This document shows, piece after piece, positions 42,358 to 52,200 of a stretch of 64,000 bases of DNA. Below the pieces are notes generated by a model, which was not told the origin of the DNA, searched no databases, and saw only the letters and a list, made by a program, of their open reading frames with translations. The position numbers and the translations under genes were made by a program. Within the stretch, counting starts at the first letter, position 1; the number at the start of each line of letters is the position of its first letter. The DNA lies in contig NZ_CP041352.1 in the NCBI RefSeq assembly GCF_009746125.1, forward strand, positions 124,001 to 188,000. Reading direction: 5' to 3'. This DNA is from Casimicrobium huifangae. Its GTDB lineage: Bacteria; Pseudomonadota; Gammaproteobacteria; Burkholderiales; Casimicrobiaceae.

Positions 42358-42361
42358 TCAC

Positions 42362-42388
42362 AGCGGGGGCTTCGGCCTCCGCTTTCTT
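42362..42388 (+). terminator. Rho-independent terminator after radC
   Basis: AGCGGGGGC, TTCG tetraloop, GCCTCCGCT (42362-42383, one G-T pair), then TTCTT. Confidence 0.85.
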
Positions 42389-42501
42389 CCATGCGGCAGC
42401 ATCGAACAGGTATGCGGGGTGCCCGCGATGCGCATTGTTTGTTGGGGCGGCAGCGGGTTCGCGTTCGACTATGGCTCTGATCAACTTCCAGGGCACGCGA
42501 C

Positions 42502-42948
42502 ATGCCAGCATCTTTATTCCGCTTCGCATCCGGCTGGCGAACCCTTGGCCTGGCCGTTGCACTGCCGGCATCCTTGGCCGTTTTCAGCCCAACCACCTTC
42601 GCCGCCGATGTGGTGGTCGTCACCGACAGCCGCCACCCGGTCAAGACCATGGGTGGGGAACGGCTGATCGAGCTGGATGAAGGCCCGCGCATCGAAGCCG
42701 AGCTTTCCGCACAGCTGCCCGCCGATCCTGAGCAGGCCGCGGTCATCGTCAAGCGCCGCCTGAACAACGGCGGTGCCGACCTCCAGCGCCGCATTGCGTC
42801 GGCATACCAGGGCGTCGCCGACGCCTGGAGCCTGGGTGTCACCAGCATTCCGGCGGTCGTGGTGGATCAGCGTTACGTGGTCTATGGCGAGCCGGACGTG
42901 GCCCGTGCCGTCGCGCGCATTGCGCAACACCGGAGGCCGCAGCCATGA
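42502..42948 (+). CDS. ICE protein, PFL_4709 family (TIGR03757)
   Basis: 148 residues with a signal peptide (ends near TTFAAD, about residue 35). The C-terminal part VTSIPAVVVDQRYVVYG is a thioredoxin-like segment as in TrbC/TraW-type pilus assembly proteins, without a cysteine pair. It overlaps the next gene by ATGA. Periplasmic, probably pilus assembly. Confidence 0.83.
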   Translation: MPASLFRFASGWRTLGLAVALPASLAVFSPTTFAADVVVVTDSRHPVKTMGGERLIELDEGPRIEAELSAQLPADPEQAAVIVKRRLNNGGADLQRRIASAYQGVADAWSLGVTSIPAVVVDQRYVVYGEPDVARAVARIAQHRRPQP

Positions 42949-43892
42949 CCCGACCCTTCGAGCGGATGCGCCGCCTGCGTGCTGGCGTGGCCTCGGTGCT
43001 GCTGCTCAGCGCCACGGGCAGCTACGCCCTCAACACCGCAACCATCGTTGGCTCAGTGGCATCGCCAGACTGCCTCGAATACCGCGTCGTCGGCATCTGC
43101 TACTGGCTCTACTGCACCTGGACGGGCTGCACGGTGCGCACGTCCATCAAAGTCCGCCACTACATCCCCGATGCGGTCGTCTCCAGCTACAGCAACACCG
43201 GCGAGAACCCCTGGGTCGAAGTTCGACCGATGAGCACGCCCAACCCTTCGGCCCAGGCCGGCGGAGACGGCACCACCAACGAAGACCACGAGAACAATCT
43301 CGCCAAGTTCAAGAACGCGGACGTCATCGGCCATCCCGGCGTCGAGGTGTTCAACCAGTTCGTCTCATCGTCGGGCTACTTCTGCGAGGGCGCGGGCACG
43401 GCGTTCATGCCGTACCTGCTCAGCACCCTGGACACACTGGCCTGGCGCTACAACGTGCCCGAGATGGTCTACCCGGAGGCGCTGATTCCTGGCAGGCGCG
43501 AGGTCGGCGCGCGCACCACGATGAACCTCTGGGGCAACGTGTATCCGCGTGGCGGCTTCCTGCACCAGGCCGACGACCACAAGGCCGGCGCCGTGGTGGC
43601 CCAGCGCGCTGGCGATGTCGTCACGCGCCGTGGGCAGATTCACGTCTATCAGCCGCTGCTCGCCAACTCGCGGCCCGGCTACTGGCCTGCCGGCGCGCTG
43701 ATGGAAGGCGATGCCTCGACGGGCAAGTGGCAGGAACTCACGCCCGTCCTGTCCTCGTCCTGCACGGTGTTCCCGCGCAGCGGCTTCCTGACCCAGGCGC
43801 AGCAAGGCGACTACGCCTGGGCGCTGTGGCGTCCCTATGCGTGCTGCGAACGCCGGGGGCAAGTGTTCCTCGGCAGCGTCGATTTCCAATGA
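42945..43892 (+). CDS. ICE protein, PFL_4710 family (TIGR03756), TraU-like
   Basis: 315 residues with a signal peptide (about 1-28, ending SYALN). It is rich in Cys, Trp and Tyr (CLEYRVVGICYWLYCTWTGC, 20 residues at about 42-61), as TraU-type mating-pair proteins are, and ends in CCERRGQVFLGS. It needs periplasmic disulfides, which fits the Dsb-like gene upstream. Confidence 0.85.
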   Translation: MTRPFERMRRLRAGVASVLLLSATGSYALNTATIVGSVASPDCLEYRVVGICYWLYCTWTGCTVRTSIKVRHYIPDAVVSSYSNTGENPWVEVRPMSTPNPSAQAGGDGTTNEDHENNLAKFKNADVIGHPGVEVFNQFVSSSGYFCEGAGTAFMPYLLSTLDTLAWRYNVPEMVYPEALIPGRREVGARTTMNLWGNVYPRGGFLHQADDHKAGAVVAQRAGDVVTRRGQIHVYQPLLANSRPGYWPAGALMEGDASTGKWQELTPVLSSSCTVFPRSGFLTQAQQGDYAWALWRPYACCERRGQVFLGSVDFQ

Positions 43893-43902
43893 GGGTACGG
43901 CG

Positions 43903-45321
43903 ATGAAGCGTCCTGAACTGATGAACCTCTCCCCAAAGGCACGCCGCCTGCTGCGCCCCATGGTATTGGCTCGGGTATTGACCGGGGTGCTGGCTGGCGC
44001 GCTCGTTCTTGGCGGCGGTCTGGCGTGGGCGCAGACCGGCTTTCAGACCGGCGGCTCCGTCATCGGCGACGAGGTGATGTATTCGATTGGCGGCGGCAGC
44101 GCGGTGTCCATGGGCCGTGCGGCCGGCATGCGCTCGATCGGCGTCGGCGTGGGTTGGAACAGCAACCTGATCTGCGGAGACATGAGCATCCAGACCACGC
44201 TGCGCAACCAGCTCAACGGCGTCACCAACGGCTTTCAGCAGATCATGAGCAACGTGATCCAGAGCGCCACCAGCGCGGTGGCATCGCTACCTGCGTTAAT
44301 CATCCAGCGTGCCGATCCGGGGCTGTACAACCTGCTGACCAACGGCGTGCTGCAGGCGCGGCTGGATTTCGACCGTTCCAAGCTGACCTGCCGCGCCATG
44401 GCCGAGAAGATGGCCGACACGGCGGGCGGACAGCTCGGCTGGAGCCAGGTCGCCGAAGGCATGGCGCTGCGCGATGCGGTGTCGAGCACGGATGCCGTGT
44501 CGGCGATCGAACAGGCCGAAACGCGCCGTGGCAACGACGGCGTACCCTGGATCGGTGGCAGCAATGCGGGCGGCGCAGGTCAGTCGGCCATCCGCGTGGT
44601 CGGCGACGTCACCCGCGCGGGCTACAACCTGGTCAACGGCCGCAGCGTGACCGATGCATCCTCCATTGCCCCCGCCAGTTGCGCGAGTCTGTCCTGCCAG
44701 ACCTGGACCTCGCCACAACAAGCGACTGAATGGGCCACACGGGTTCTTGGGGAACAGGTGCAGCGTACCTGCGATGCCTGCACCAAGACCGAGACAGTGC
44801 CCGGCGTCGGGCTGACGCCGCTGATCCAGGAGGAATACGAGGCCAAGCTGGAAGCCTTGCAGGAGCTGGTCTCGGGAACGCGCAACACCACCTTCGAGAA
44901 CCTGCGCGCGGCTGGCAGCACCTCGCTGCCCATCACGCGCGGCGTCATTGAGGCGCTGCGCGACGAGCCGGATCAAGACCTGCTGGCGCGGCGCCTGGCC
45001 TCGGAGGTCGCGCTGGCGTCTGTGCTGGAGAAGGCATTGCTGCTCCAGCGCACCCTGCTGACCGGCAAGAAGGAGCCCAACGTCACGGCGAACCAGTTGG
45101 CGGTCGAGGCCGTGAACCACGAAAGCGACACACTCGACCAGGAAATCCGCAACCTCAAGACCGAGCTGGAGCTGCGCCGCGAGCTGGCGAACAACTCCCC
45201 CATGGCCATCATCCAGCGCCACGGCACGCGCGCGGCTGGCTCGCGTGGCATCTACGAAGGCGACCCCATACCCGACCGCCTCGACCGGCTCCAGAAGGGC
45301 AATCCGGGAGGCAACCCATGA
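43903..45321 (+). CDS. ICE protein, PFL_4711 family (TIGR03755)
   Basis: 472 residues from ATG 43903. A hydrophobic signal (VLTGVLAGALVLGGGLAWAQ) is followed by a Gly/Ser-rich part and a long helical C-terminal half (about 300-440, coiled-coil like). Conserved between the TraU-like and TraG-like genes in PFGI-1-type elements, and in ICEclc this region is needed for the mating channel. Periplasmic, mating-pair stabilisation inferred. It overlaps the next gene by four bases. Confidence 0.83.
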   Translation: MKRPELMNLSPKARRLLRPMVLARVLTGVLAGALVLGGGLAWAQTGFQTGGSVIGDEVMYSIGGGSAVSMGRAAGMRSIGVGVGWNSNLICGDMSIQTTLRNQLNGVTNGFQQIMSNVIQSATSAVASLPALIIQRADPGLYNLLTNGVLQARLDFDRSKLTCRAMAEKMADTAGGQLGWSQVAEGMALRDAVSSTDAVSAIEQAETRRGNDGVPWIGGSNAGGAGQSAIRVVGDVTRAGYNLVNGRSVTDASSIAPASCASLSCQTWTSPQQATEWATRVLGEQVQRTCDACTKTETVPGVGLTPLIQEEYEAKLEALQELVSGTRNTTFENLRAAGSTSLPITRGVIEALRDEPDQDLLARRLASEVALASVLEKALLLQRTLLTGKKEPNVTANQLAVEAVNHESDTLDQEIRNLKTELELRRELANNSPMAIIQRHGTRAAGSRGIYEGDPIPDRLDRLQKGNPGGNP

Positions 45322-45689
45322 ACCCGCCGCGCGCCAGTTGGCTGCGCCCCCGCTGGCTGCTTAACCAGCGCGCGGCGAAGGCGTTGCTGTGGACGGTGGT
45401 GCTCGTTGCCGCCGCTGTGGGCGCCAACATCGTCGGCATTTATCTCGTCGGCAGCGTTGCCGGCTGGGAGCGCTGGCTCGCGGCCACGGCGAGCTACTTC
45501 CTGGTGTGGCGGCTGTGTCTGTACGGCGCGACAGCCTACGGCTGGGTCTGGATGCGCCGCCGGCTGCTGGCGCGTGAGGCCCAACGCGGGGCGGATAAGC
45601 AGGCGCGGCGTCGCCTGGTGCGCAGCGAGATCGCCGGCGTCGCCGCAATCGTCGCGCTGGAAGCCAGCCTGTTGATGCAGGCCGCTTGA
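45318..45689 (+). CDS. Small ICE membrane protein, 123 aa
   Basis: Two to three hydrophobic segments (about 25-48, ALLWTVVLVAAAVGANIVGI; 53-75; and a short one near the C-terminus) separated by a basic loop (RRRLLAREAQRGADKQARRR). Always found between the PFL_4711 and TraG-like genes in related elements. Function unknown; inner-membrane location is clear from the hydrophobic pattern. Confidence 0.72.
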   Translation: MNPPRASWLRPRWLLNQRAAKALLWTVVLVAAAVGANIVGIYLVGSVAGWERWLAATASYFLVWRLCLYGATAYGWVWMRRRLLAREAQRGADKQARRRLVRSEIAGVAAIVALEASLLMQAA

Positions 45690-45704
45690 GGGGAGATCGG
45701 GGCC

Positions 45705-47228
45705 ATGACGCTTTTCACCACCGACTACCTGGAGTACTACCTCACGCTGGTGTCGTGGATCGTCCACAACGGCATCTGGGCGGTACTGGTGGCGAGCGGT
45801 GTATTCGCGCTGCCTTTCATTGCCATCATCGTGCAGGAATGGCTGAAGGCCCGCGCGGAGGGTGCCGACGAAGGCAACAAGGGCGTGCTCTCGGCTGCGC
45901 GCATCGAGAACCGGGTGTTCGTCGCCATCGTGGTGGTGATGTTCGCCGGTATTCCATTCATCGACGTGGATCTCAACACCATCCGCTACGACAGCACGCG
46001 CTCGGCCCAATGCCAGGTCAGCGTGCCGCAACCCACGGATACCGGTTGGTCGCAGTCTTTCAGCACCATCAACAACCAGTCCGCGAAGGTGCCGGTGTGG
46101 TGGGCCTTCATGCACGCCATCTCGCGCGCCGTCACGGGGGCATCGGTGGCGGCGATCCCTTGCGGGACAGACCTGCGGCAGATGAGGATGGAGATCGACG
46201 CCACGCGCATCGACGACCCGGTGCTGGCTCAGGAAGTGGCGGATTTCTCGCGAGACTGCTACGGACCAGCGCGCGCCAAGCTCTTCATGCAGCGCCCGAA
46301 CCTCGATGAAGCGCAGATGCACGACGTGACCTGGATCGGCTCGCGCTTCTTCACGGACACCGGCGGCTACTACGACACCTACCGCTCCAGCACACCACGC
46401 GATGACTGGCCCTACGACAGCACCCGCGACGCGGGGCTTGCGCAGGTGGCCAGCGGTGGCGGTTATCCGTCCTGCAGGCAGTGGTGGGCCGATGGCAGCA
46501 ATGGTCTGCGCGCGCGCCTGCTGGGGCAGGTAGACCCAAGCCTGCTGAATCGCCTAGCGGGCTGGGCCGGCTTCCTGAGCCGAGCTGAGGTGGACGACTC
46601 GGTGATCCGCACCATCGCCTCGCCACGGCAGCAGAAATTGAACCAGGGCAGCGTCTATACAGACTACGGCGGCCAGATCGACAAGACCCTGCCGAACATC
46701 GTTACGCGGGCCACCGGCGACGTCGGAATGGCCGTCGGTGCGATTGCCGCGTTTCCCGCCATGGACGTGGTGCGCCAGGCGCTGCCCATGGTGCTCGCCT
46801 TGCTCAAGATGGCGCTGGTCATCTGCATCCCGCTGGTGCTGGTCGTGGGCACCTACGACCTGAAGACCGTCGTTACCGTGAGCGTCGTGCAGTTCGCGCT
46901 GTTCTTCGTCGATTTCTGGTTCCAGCTCGCGCGCTGGATCGACAGCACCATCCTCGATGCGCTCTACGGCTGGGGCTTCGGCTGGAACCGGCCACACGCC
47001 AACTTCGACCCGCTGGTGGGGCTGAACAACGCCTTCGGGGACATGCTCCTGATGTTCGTCATGGGCACGATGTTCTTGGTGCTGCCAGCCTTTTGGATGA
47101 CTGCCCTCACTTGGGCAGGTCTCCATGCTGGAGCCATTGCACAGGCATTGATCAATGGCACCAAGGATGCGCAGACAGCGGGCAGTAAGGGAGGTGGCGC
47201 ACTGATAAAGGCAGGTGGCAGGAAGTAG
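45705..47228 (+). CDS. traG: TraG N-terminal domain protein (mating-pair stabilisation)
   Basis: 507 residues. Hydrophobic segments at about 12-45, 60-85 and a cluster near the C-terminus (about 345-390 and 440-480) surround a large periplasmic region with Trp/Tyr/Cys (FSRDCYGPARAKLFM). This matches the TraG-N family of MPF-G systems, which carries the membrane part of F-type TraG only. It closes the rightward T4SS operon and converges on DUF3742. Confidence 0.85.
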   Translation: MTLFTTDYLEYYLTLVSWIVHNGIWAVLVASGVFALPFIAIIVQEWLKARAEGADEGNKGVLSAARIENRVFVAIVVVMFAGIPFIDVDLNTIRYDSTRSAQCQVSVPQPTDTGWSQSFSTINNQSAKVPVWWAFMHAISRAVTGASVAAIPCGTDLRQMRMEIDATRIDDPVLAQEVADFSRDCYGPARAKLFMQRPNLDEAQMHDVTWIGSRFFTDTGGYYDTYRSSTPRDDWPYDSTRDAGLAQVASGGGYPSCRQWWADGSNGLRARLLGQVDPSLLNRLAGWAGFLSRAEVDDSVIRTIASPRQQKLNQGSVYTDYGGQIDKTLPNIVTRATGDVGMAVGAIAAFPAMDVVRQALPMVLALLKMALVICIPLVLVVGTYDLKTVVTVSVVQFALFFVDFWFQLARWIDSTILDALYGWGFGWNRPHANFDPLVGLNNAFGDMLLMFVMGTMFLVLPAFWMTALTWAGLHAGAIAQALINGTKDAQTAGSKGGGALIKAGGRK

Positions 47229-47241
47229 ACAACCCGGAGTC

Positions 47242-47613
47242 CTACGCCTCGGCATCAGGGTCGTGAGGGTCGATCCTGGAACCATCGGGATGGTACAGGC
47301 CGAATCCCAGCGGCCCAGTACGCCATTCTGTCTGTGGCTCATCATCCAGTTCAGCGTTCCCCATGACTCCCGCTGCAATCACCGCAAATACCAGCAGCAA
47401 TGCCAGCCAGAACGCGGAATAGAGCAGCACACCAAGGACGGCCAGTTTGACGATCCAAAGCACTGCCGCAGCCCCCCCTACTGGCACTCCAAGCGTCACC
47501 AGCCACCGTGCGACACGCTGTTCACGACGAAGGTATCCACGCCATCCACGGCCGATGCTGCGGCCGAGGCGTTCTGCGGTGCTGATGCGGGTCGTCGTGT
47601 TCATGGTCGTCAC
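47242..47613 (-). CDS. DUF3742 family membrane protein
   Basis: 123 residues on the minus strand; an ATG at 47604 is an alternative start. Two adjoining hydrophobic segments (about 40-60 and 60-85: LGVPVGGAAAVLWIVKLAVL, SAFWLALLLVFAVIAAGV) are followed by an acidic, Pro-rich tail. DUF3742 genes are found after traG in most PFGI-1-like elements, in this opposite orientation. Function unknown. It begins 18 bases after the yhaV stop and may share that transcript. Confidence 0.8.
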   Translation of the reverse strand: MTTMNTTTRISTAERLGRSIGRGWRGYLRREQRVARWLVTLGVPVGGAAAVLWIVKLAVLGVLLYSAFWLALLLVFAVIAAGVMGNAELDDEPQTEWRTGPLGFGLYHPDGSRIDPHDPDAEA

Positions 47614-47631
47614 CTGCTACTTGAGGAATAC

Positions 47632-48090
47632 CTATTCCAGTTTGCTCCAATCCTGCTTGCTTGCCTGTACCAATGCGATCCATTCGTCCGGCGGGTTCCC
47701 GCGCCCGAGCATCTTCTCGAACACGGCATACGGGTCTGATTTGCTTCCCGAAGACCGCAGGGTCTGTTCATCGTTGACCCAGGCGTACACGATGACCTTC
47801 GCCTTCGAGTCGTAGCGGAAGAACAGCCGGTATCGCCTTCCGATCTTGGCCCGCCGCCAATGGCGATAGGCCGGCCCCATGGTGTTGCCTTGACGGTACT
47901 CGTCGCGCGCCGGATCACTCGGCACCACGTCTTGTATCAGCTGAACCAAGACCCGGAAGAACTTGACGTTGGCGTTCGATCCGAACCCTTCCGGGTCGTT
48001 GTCTTGGGCGCGCAGCACGGCCGCGCGCAGCTTCATCATCTGCTCGATCAGGTTGTCGTGGAACAGCAGTGTCCAGCCATGCTGTTGCAT
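47632..48090 (-). CDS. yhaV: YhaV-family ribonuclease toxin
   Basis: 152 residues. Typical YhaV: WTLLFHDNLIEQM at the start, then PSDPARDEYRQGNTMGPAYR (20) and the conserved basic core WRRAKIGRRYRLFFRYD, ending WVNDEQTLRSSGSKSDPYAVF. YhaV is a RelE-fold mRNA interferase blocked by PrlF. The start overlaps the prlF stop as ATGA, so toxin is made in step with antitoxin. It stabilises the element by post-segregational killing or acts in stress or phage response. Confidence 0.9.
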   Translation of the reverse strand: MQQHGWTLLFHDNLIEQMMKLRAAVLRAQDNDPEGFGSNANVKFFRVLVQLIQDVVPSDPARDEYRQGNTMGPAYRHWRRAKIGRRYRLFFRYDSKAKVIVYAWVNDEQTLRSSGSKSDPYAVFEKMLGRGNPPDEWIALVQASKQDWSKLE

Positions 48091-48407
48091 CAGATTTCCA
48101 CGTCCTCATCGAAATCATCGCCCAGGTCCACCTTGTGTCCCACGTGCTCCAGCATTGTGCGAGCCAGATCCTCGGGCAGGCCGCGCACATTCCGGCCCGC
48201 TTCAATATCGCGGGCCAGCAGGGTCAGGAACGCGGCAATGGCAGGGTCTTCATGCTCGGCGTCAGCACGGGTGACGACGACTTCGCCGCCGCGCAGGTCG
48301 AACGCAACTTTGCCGCCCGTATCCACCCCCAGCGCCTGCCGGATGGACTTGGGCAGCGTGATCTGGCCTTTGGAGGTCAGCGTGGCAACTTCGTGAATGG
48401 CAGGCAT
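48090..48407 (-). CDS. prlF: PrlF-family antitoxin (AbrB/SpoVT-like)
   Basis: 105 residues from ATG 48407 with AGGAGAG upstream. The swapped-hairpin DNA-binding domain is at the N-terminus (VATLTSKGQITLPKSIRQAL), the acidic C-terminus (LGDDFDEDVEI) should bind and neutralise YhaV. It autoregulates through the palindrome in its promoter. Confidence 0.9.
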   Translation of the reverse strand: MPAIHEVATLTSKGQITLPKSIRQALGVDTGGKVAFDLRGGEVVVTRADAEHEDPAIAAFLTLLARDIEAGRNVRGLPEDLARTMLEHVGHKVDLGDDFDEDVEI

Positions 48408-48434
48408 GGAGGCTCTCCTGATCGCAATGTCTGC

Positions 48435-48463
48435 ATTGTAAGGAAATATCCTTACCAAGTCAA
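48435..48463 (-). promoter_or_regulatory. prlF-yhaV promoter with operator in the spacer
   Basis: Minus strand: -35 TTGACT (48458-48463), 17 bases, -10 TACAAT (48435-48440). A perfect inverted repeat GTAAGGA-TATT-TCCTTAC (48438-48455) fills the spacer, an ideal place for autorepression by PrlF. Confidence 0.8.
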
Positions 48464-48492
48464 TGAGAGACGGCAACTCGCGGTTTATGACT

Positions 48493-49125
48493 TCAATGCA
48501 CCTGGACGCCCAGCACGTTGAACACCGCCTCGGCCACGTCGTCGATCGTGCCATGCGTCACCGCCTCCACCGGCGAGCGACAGCCTAAGCCTTCGAGCGG
48601 TTCGGACAGTGCGCGGTAGATCGTCCAGTGGTCGATGCCCTCGACCTCCTGAAGCACGGTTTGGGTCAACTGCTGCTTCACCGGGTCGAGCTGCCAGTCA
48701 GGCAGCTTCTGACCGCGCGGCCCCACGTTCAACGCCAGCAGCCGACGGGCAACGATGTCCTTGTAGATCTGCTGGCGGGACTTGTCCGCAAGTTTTGCGA
48801 ACTCGGGGATCGGCAGGTTGTGCGGCAGGTTGAAGGTTTCCAGCAGCACGGCGCGGCCACGCTGGACGTCGGTTTTACTCGGTGGCCAGCGCGTGTCGGC
48901 ACGCAGCGCGGCTGCCTTGCGTGCAAGGGCCTGTTCCACCGTCTCCCCCTCCAGATTAGCGGGTAGTTTCACTGCCACCACACGCTCGTGGACGAACGCC
49001 TGCAACTCGGCCGCGAAAGCCTTGGCGTCCCGGATTTCGACGGTATCCGCGAAGCGACGCACATCCTTCACCGTGACTCGCGGCAGACGGTCGGCAATGA
49101 ATTCAATGGCAGCGGGCATGGCCAT
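48493..49125 (-). CDS. MbcA/ParS/Xre-like antitoxin or regulator, 210 aa
   Basis: 210 residues. A middle HTH-like segment (PEFAKLADKSRQQIYKDIVA, about 120-139) and a C-terminal region (IYRALSEPLEGLGCRSPVEA, then VTHGTIDDVAEAVFNVLG) that resembles the MbcA/ParS/Xre toxin-binding domain. No RES-type toxin gene accompanies it; the neighbour downstream is prlF-yhaV. It may be an orphan antitoxin or a regulator of this small block. Its promoter (49153-49181) is intact, and the Tn3 element is inserted 18 bases upstream of the -35 box. Assignment is by eye and moderate. Confidence 0.55.
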   Translation of the reverse strand: MAMPAAIEFIADRLPRVTVKDVRRFADTVEIRDAKAFAAELQAFVHERVVAVKLPANLEGETVEQALARKAAALRADTRWPPSKTDVQRGRAVLLETFNLPHNLPIPEFAKLADKSRQQIYKDIVARRLLALNVGPRGQKLPDWQLDPVKQQLTQTVLQEVEGIDHWTIYRALSEPLEGLGCRSPVEAVTHGTIDDVAEAVFNVLGVQVH

Positions 49126-49152
49126 CCCCCAAGTAGGTTTGAGACAGAAGTC

Positions 49153-49181
49153 AATTTAGTCGCCTTTGTCGCATTTATCAA
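49153..49181 (-). promoter_or_regulatory. Promoter of the 210-aa gene
   Basis: Minus strand: -35 TTGATA (49176-49181), 17 bases, -10 TAAATT (49153-49158). A GCGAC repeat lies in the spacer. Confidence 0.6.
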
Positions 49182-49193
49182 CTCAGAACCGTC

Positions 49194-49198
49194 TGAAT
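49194..49198. repeat. Tn3 target duplication TGAAT, left
   Basis: Same five bases at 54136-54140. Confidence 0.9.
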
Positions 49199-49232
49199 GG
49201 GGGTTGAACCACAAACCGCCGAAATTTCCGTC
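49199..49232 (+). repeat. Tn3 terminal inverted repeat, left
   Basis: 34 bases identical to the reverse complement of 54102-54135. The tnpA stop codon (49231-49233) overlaps its inner edge. Confidence 0.95.
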
Positions 49233-52200
49233 ACTCCAAATCCAGACCGTCAAGCAGCACATCCAAGTCGATCGCTTTACCGCCGTCATCGAAGGTGTAA
49301 TGTCCGCCCATCAGTAGGTGCCGCCATGCCACCGGCGAGGTGGATATGATGAACGCCAAAGCCTTGGGCTTGCCCTTGCAGCGTTCCAGCAAACGCGACA
49401 GGATGGCCGCGTTGTAGTAGATGATGGCGTTGGCCACCAGGCGACCACACTGATTGCTGATCTCAATATCGATGTCCGTCTGGCCCGTCAGCTCCTTCTT
49501 GCCGCCCACCTGGGCAATGGCTGCCCGCAACTGGTGGTAGGACTCAAGGCGGTTTTGTGAGCGGTGCACGTTGCGCTGCAACTGCGGATCGCGCAGGTAG
49601 CGCAGGGTGTAAATGCTGCGAATCAGCTTGTCATACTCGAACACCGCCCGCCGCGTGGGATTGGAGGTGCTGTAGGTGCAAATCTTGCGAATGAGTGCCG
49701 CTTGCGTCATATCTTTGAATGCCAGCGTGACCACGATCTGGTCGATGCCATCTTTTCCAGTTTCGATGGCTTGAAGGTCAATGCGCCCGGCGGGCTTGAC
49801 CAGGTACTTTTCATACAGGGCCGGATCATCGACGCAATACATCTCCTTGAACTGGGCATTGGCGTCGGTAAAGCGTGGCGCAAAGGCCCCACCAAACCAG
49901 TCGAAGATGGCAAAGTTGGCCTTGTTGACGCTGTGCATATCACCCGTGACCACCGTGGGCTTGATGTCCGAGGTGTTGCGGTACCACACGTCAAAGGCAT
50001 AGTGACCCTCGTATTCATGTGCCCCAATCACCCAGCCTTGCAGCGGCACATGGTTGCACAGCAGCGTGTAGGCCACCACACCCTTGCCACGACCGAAGTA
50101 TTTACGCGAATACCGAGCCTGGATATTGGGCCGCTCCATGCTGAATTTCTGCCCATCCACACTACCGTATAGCACCCCCATATCAAACGAGAAGTGCTCG
50201 AAGATCGGCAGCTGGGCGATGGCATTGCTGATGCAGTCATTGGCTGCTTGCAGCGTGGACAAGCGTAGATACTGACGGTGGGCATTTTCCAGGACGCGGT
50301 GCGATATGTCGCTGGTGCGCGCCATGACGCGGATACCGTGATTCATGGCCATCGCCGTAATGACAGCCAGAAGGTTATTGGCTTCGGCTCCCTGCTTGAC
50401 GTAGCGCGGTTGCAGCGGCGTGAGGGCCGACAGGAATTGGCACTGACCATCCACGAAGCGCAGCACGTCGGCAATGTCGGTCAGGGGCAAACGTCCATAA
50501 AAGCTGTCCGGCGCATCGGGGCTGTCCTCGGCCTTGGGCTTATGCCAAATCAGCCGCTGACGTGTAGCGTCGAACTCCAGGTGCGGCAGCTTCCCCAGGC
50601 GCAGATCCGAATTGAAGGTGCGCCACTGTTTGCGCAATTCCTCGGCCAATGCCTCCAAGCGCGGGCCAACGGGTTGGCGCAACCAGGCAATGTCCGCGTC
50701 CATTTGCGCCAAGAGCGGGGCGCATTTGTCCGGCGGTACCAACTCGTCGGCCAGGCGGCGGTGCTGCAAGCTGTCGTCTATGTAGATATCGCCGGTGCGC
50801 AAGCGTTTGGCAAGCTGGTGGTACAGCCAGAATTCATAACGTGTATCGTTGAGGGCCACCGGGTTACCGGCATCATCGCTGTCCAGCAAAAAGGAGCGCA
50901 GGCGCACCGGCAAGGTATCGGCTGGGCATTCGGACAAGGGGCATTGCGACGGCCTTTGCTGGCGTGCAAATACGACCTTGATCCACGCCAGCGCTTGTAG
51001 CCAGGGGTTGTCTGGTTCTCCACAGAAATCCACGGCGGCAAAGATCGGCCGCAGGTTCAGGCGCACCCGCACGCCAAGCTTGTCGATGGCTTCCCAGCGC
51101 AGCGCCAGGGAGCTGAGCTGCTTGGTGCTCATGTGCTCGCCCACGGCCAGCACCTCATCCTTGCCCATGATCCGCCAGGCGCGGCGGCGCACCGTACCGA
51201 ATAGCTCGCTGTCGGCCACCTGGTCGTCCACGTACAGCAGGAGCAGCCGCCCGACCTTGCGGTTATTGCGCAACTGCGCCACCTGTTCATGCAGGGTGCG
51301 CTTTTGGGCGTGCGCCTTGGTTTCGGCCTCATAGTGACGCACGAGATGGTTCATCGCCGCCACCAGGTTGTCGGTGAATTGTCGGTAGCGCAGCCAGGCG
51401 AAGCACAGCAGGTACAGACGGGTTTGCTCGGGCTTTAGGCGGCGCAGGTCAAACACGGTGTAGTAGTTCACCAGGCTGGCGTAGTACAGCAGGTTTTGCC
51501 GGGAGATTTCCAGCCGGGGCAGCAGCTCTTTGGCGGCGTGGTGCAGCGGTGCCAGCATTTCGCGCTTGTCCCGTTCGCGGTTCATGTGCTGGTGGCCAAA
51601 GTTCTTGGCGTCCTGCTTGAGGACAGCCAACTCGGAGAGGGTGTCTTCGTGCACCAGCAACTGCGCCAATGCTGCCTTGAGGGGTTCGTCCAGCAGGCCA
51701 TCGAGCAAGGCCCCAAGGCGGCGACGCTCGGCGCTCAATGCGCCACTGACAATCTCCTGTAGGGTGGTGTAGCCCGGTCGGATGATCTTGCGCTCGCCCA
51801 GCGCGGCGACCAATTCCATGGCCACGAAACTGGGCGTCACATCACGGCGCACCAGTTGCGCGGCCAGCGATGCGATCCAGGGAAGACTGGTCGAAGACCA
51901 GGACTGGTACCCGGCCAATGCCGTGATACCGTCACGCTGGGCATAGCGTTCGTGTTTGGAGATGGGCAGCAGCGCCACCGCCTGGTCTTGGAAATACCGA
52001 CTGATGACGAAGGAGGAGTCCTCAGCCACCTCGTCCCAGTCGAACGTGAAGAATGCGCGCTTGGCCTTGAAATAGCCGATTTGCAGAATGCAATGCACCT
52101 GGGCGTGCAGGCCAGAGCGACTCGTGGCCAGCGCCAGTTCGGCTTCCGACAGCGCGAGGTATTCCAGTTGCTGGCCCTCGTCAAAGTTGGGTACGCCGTA

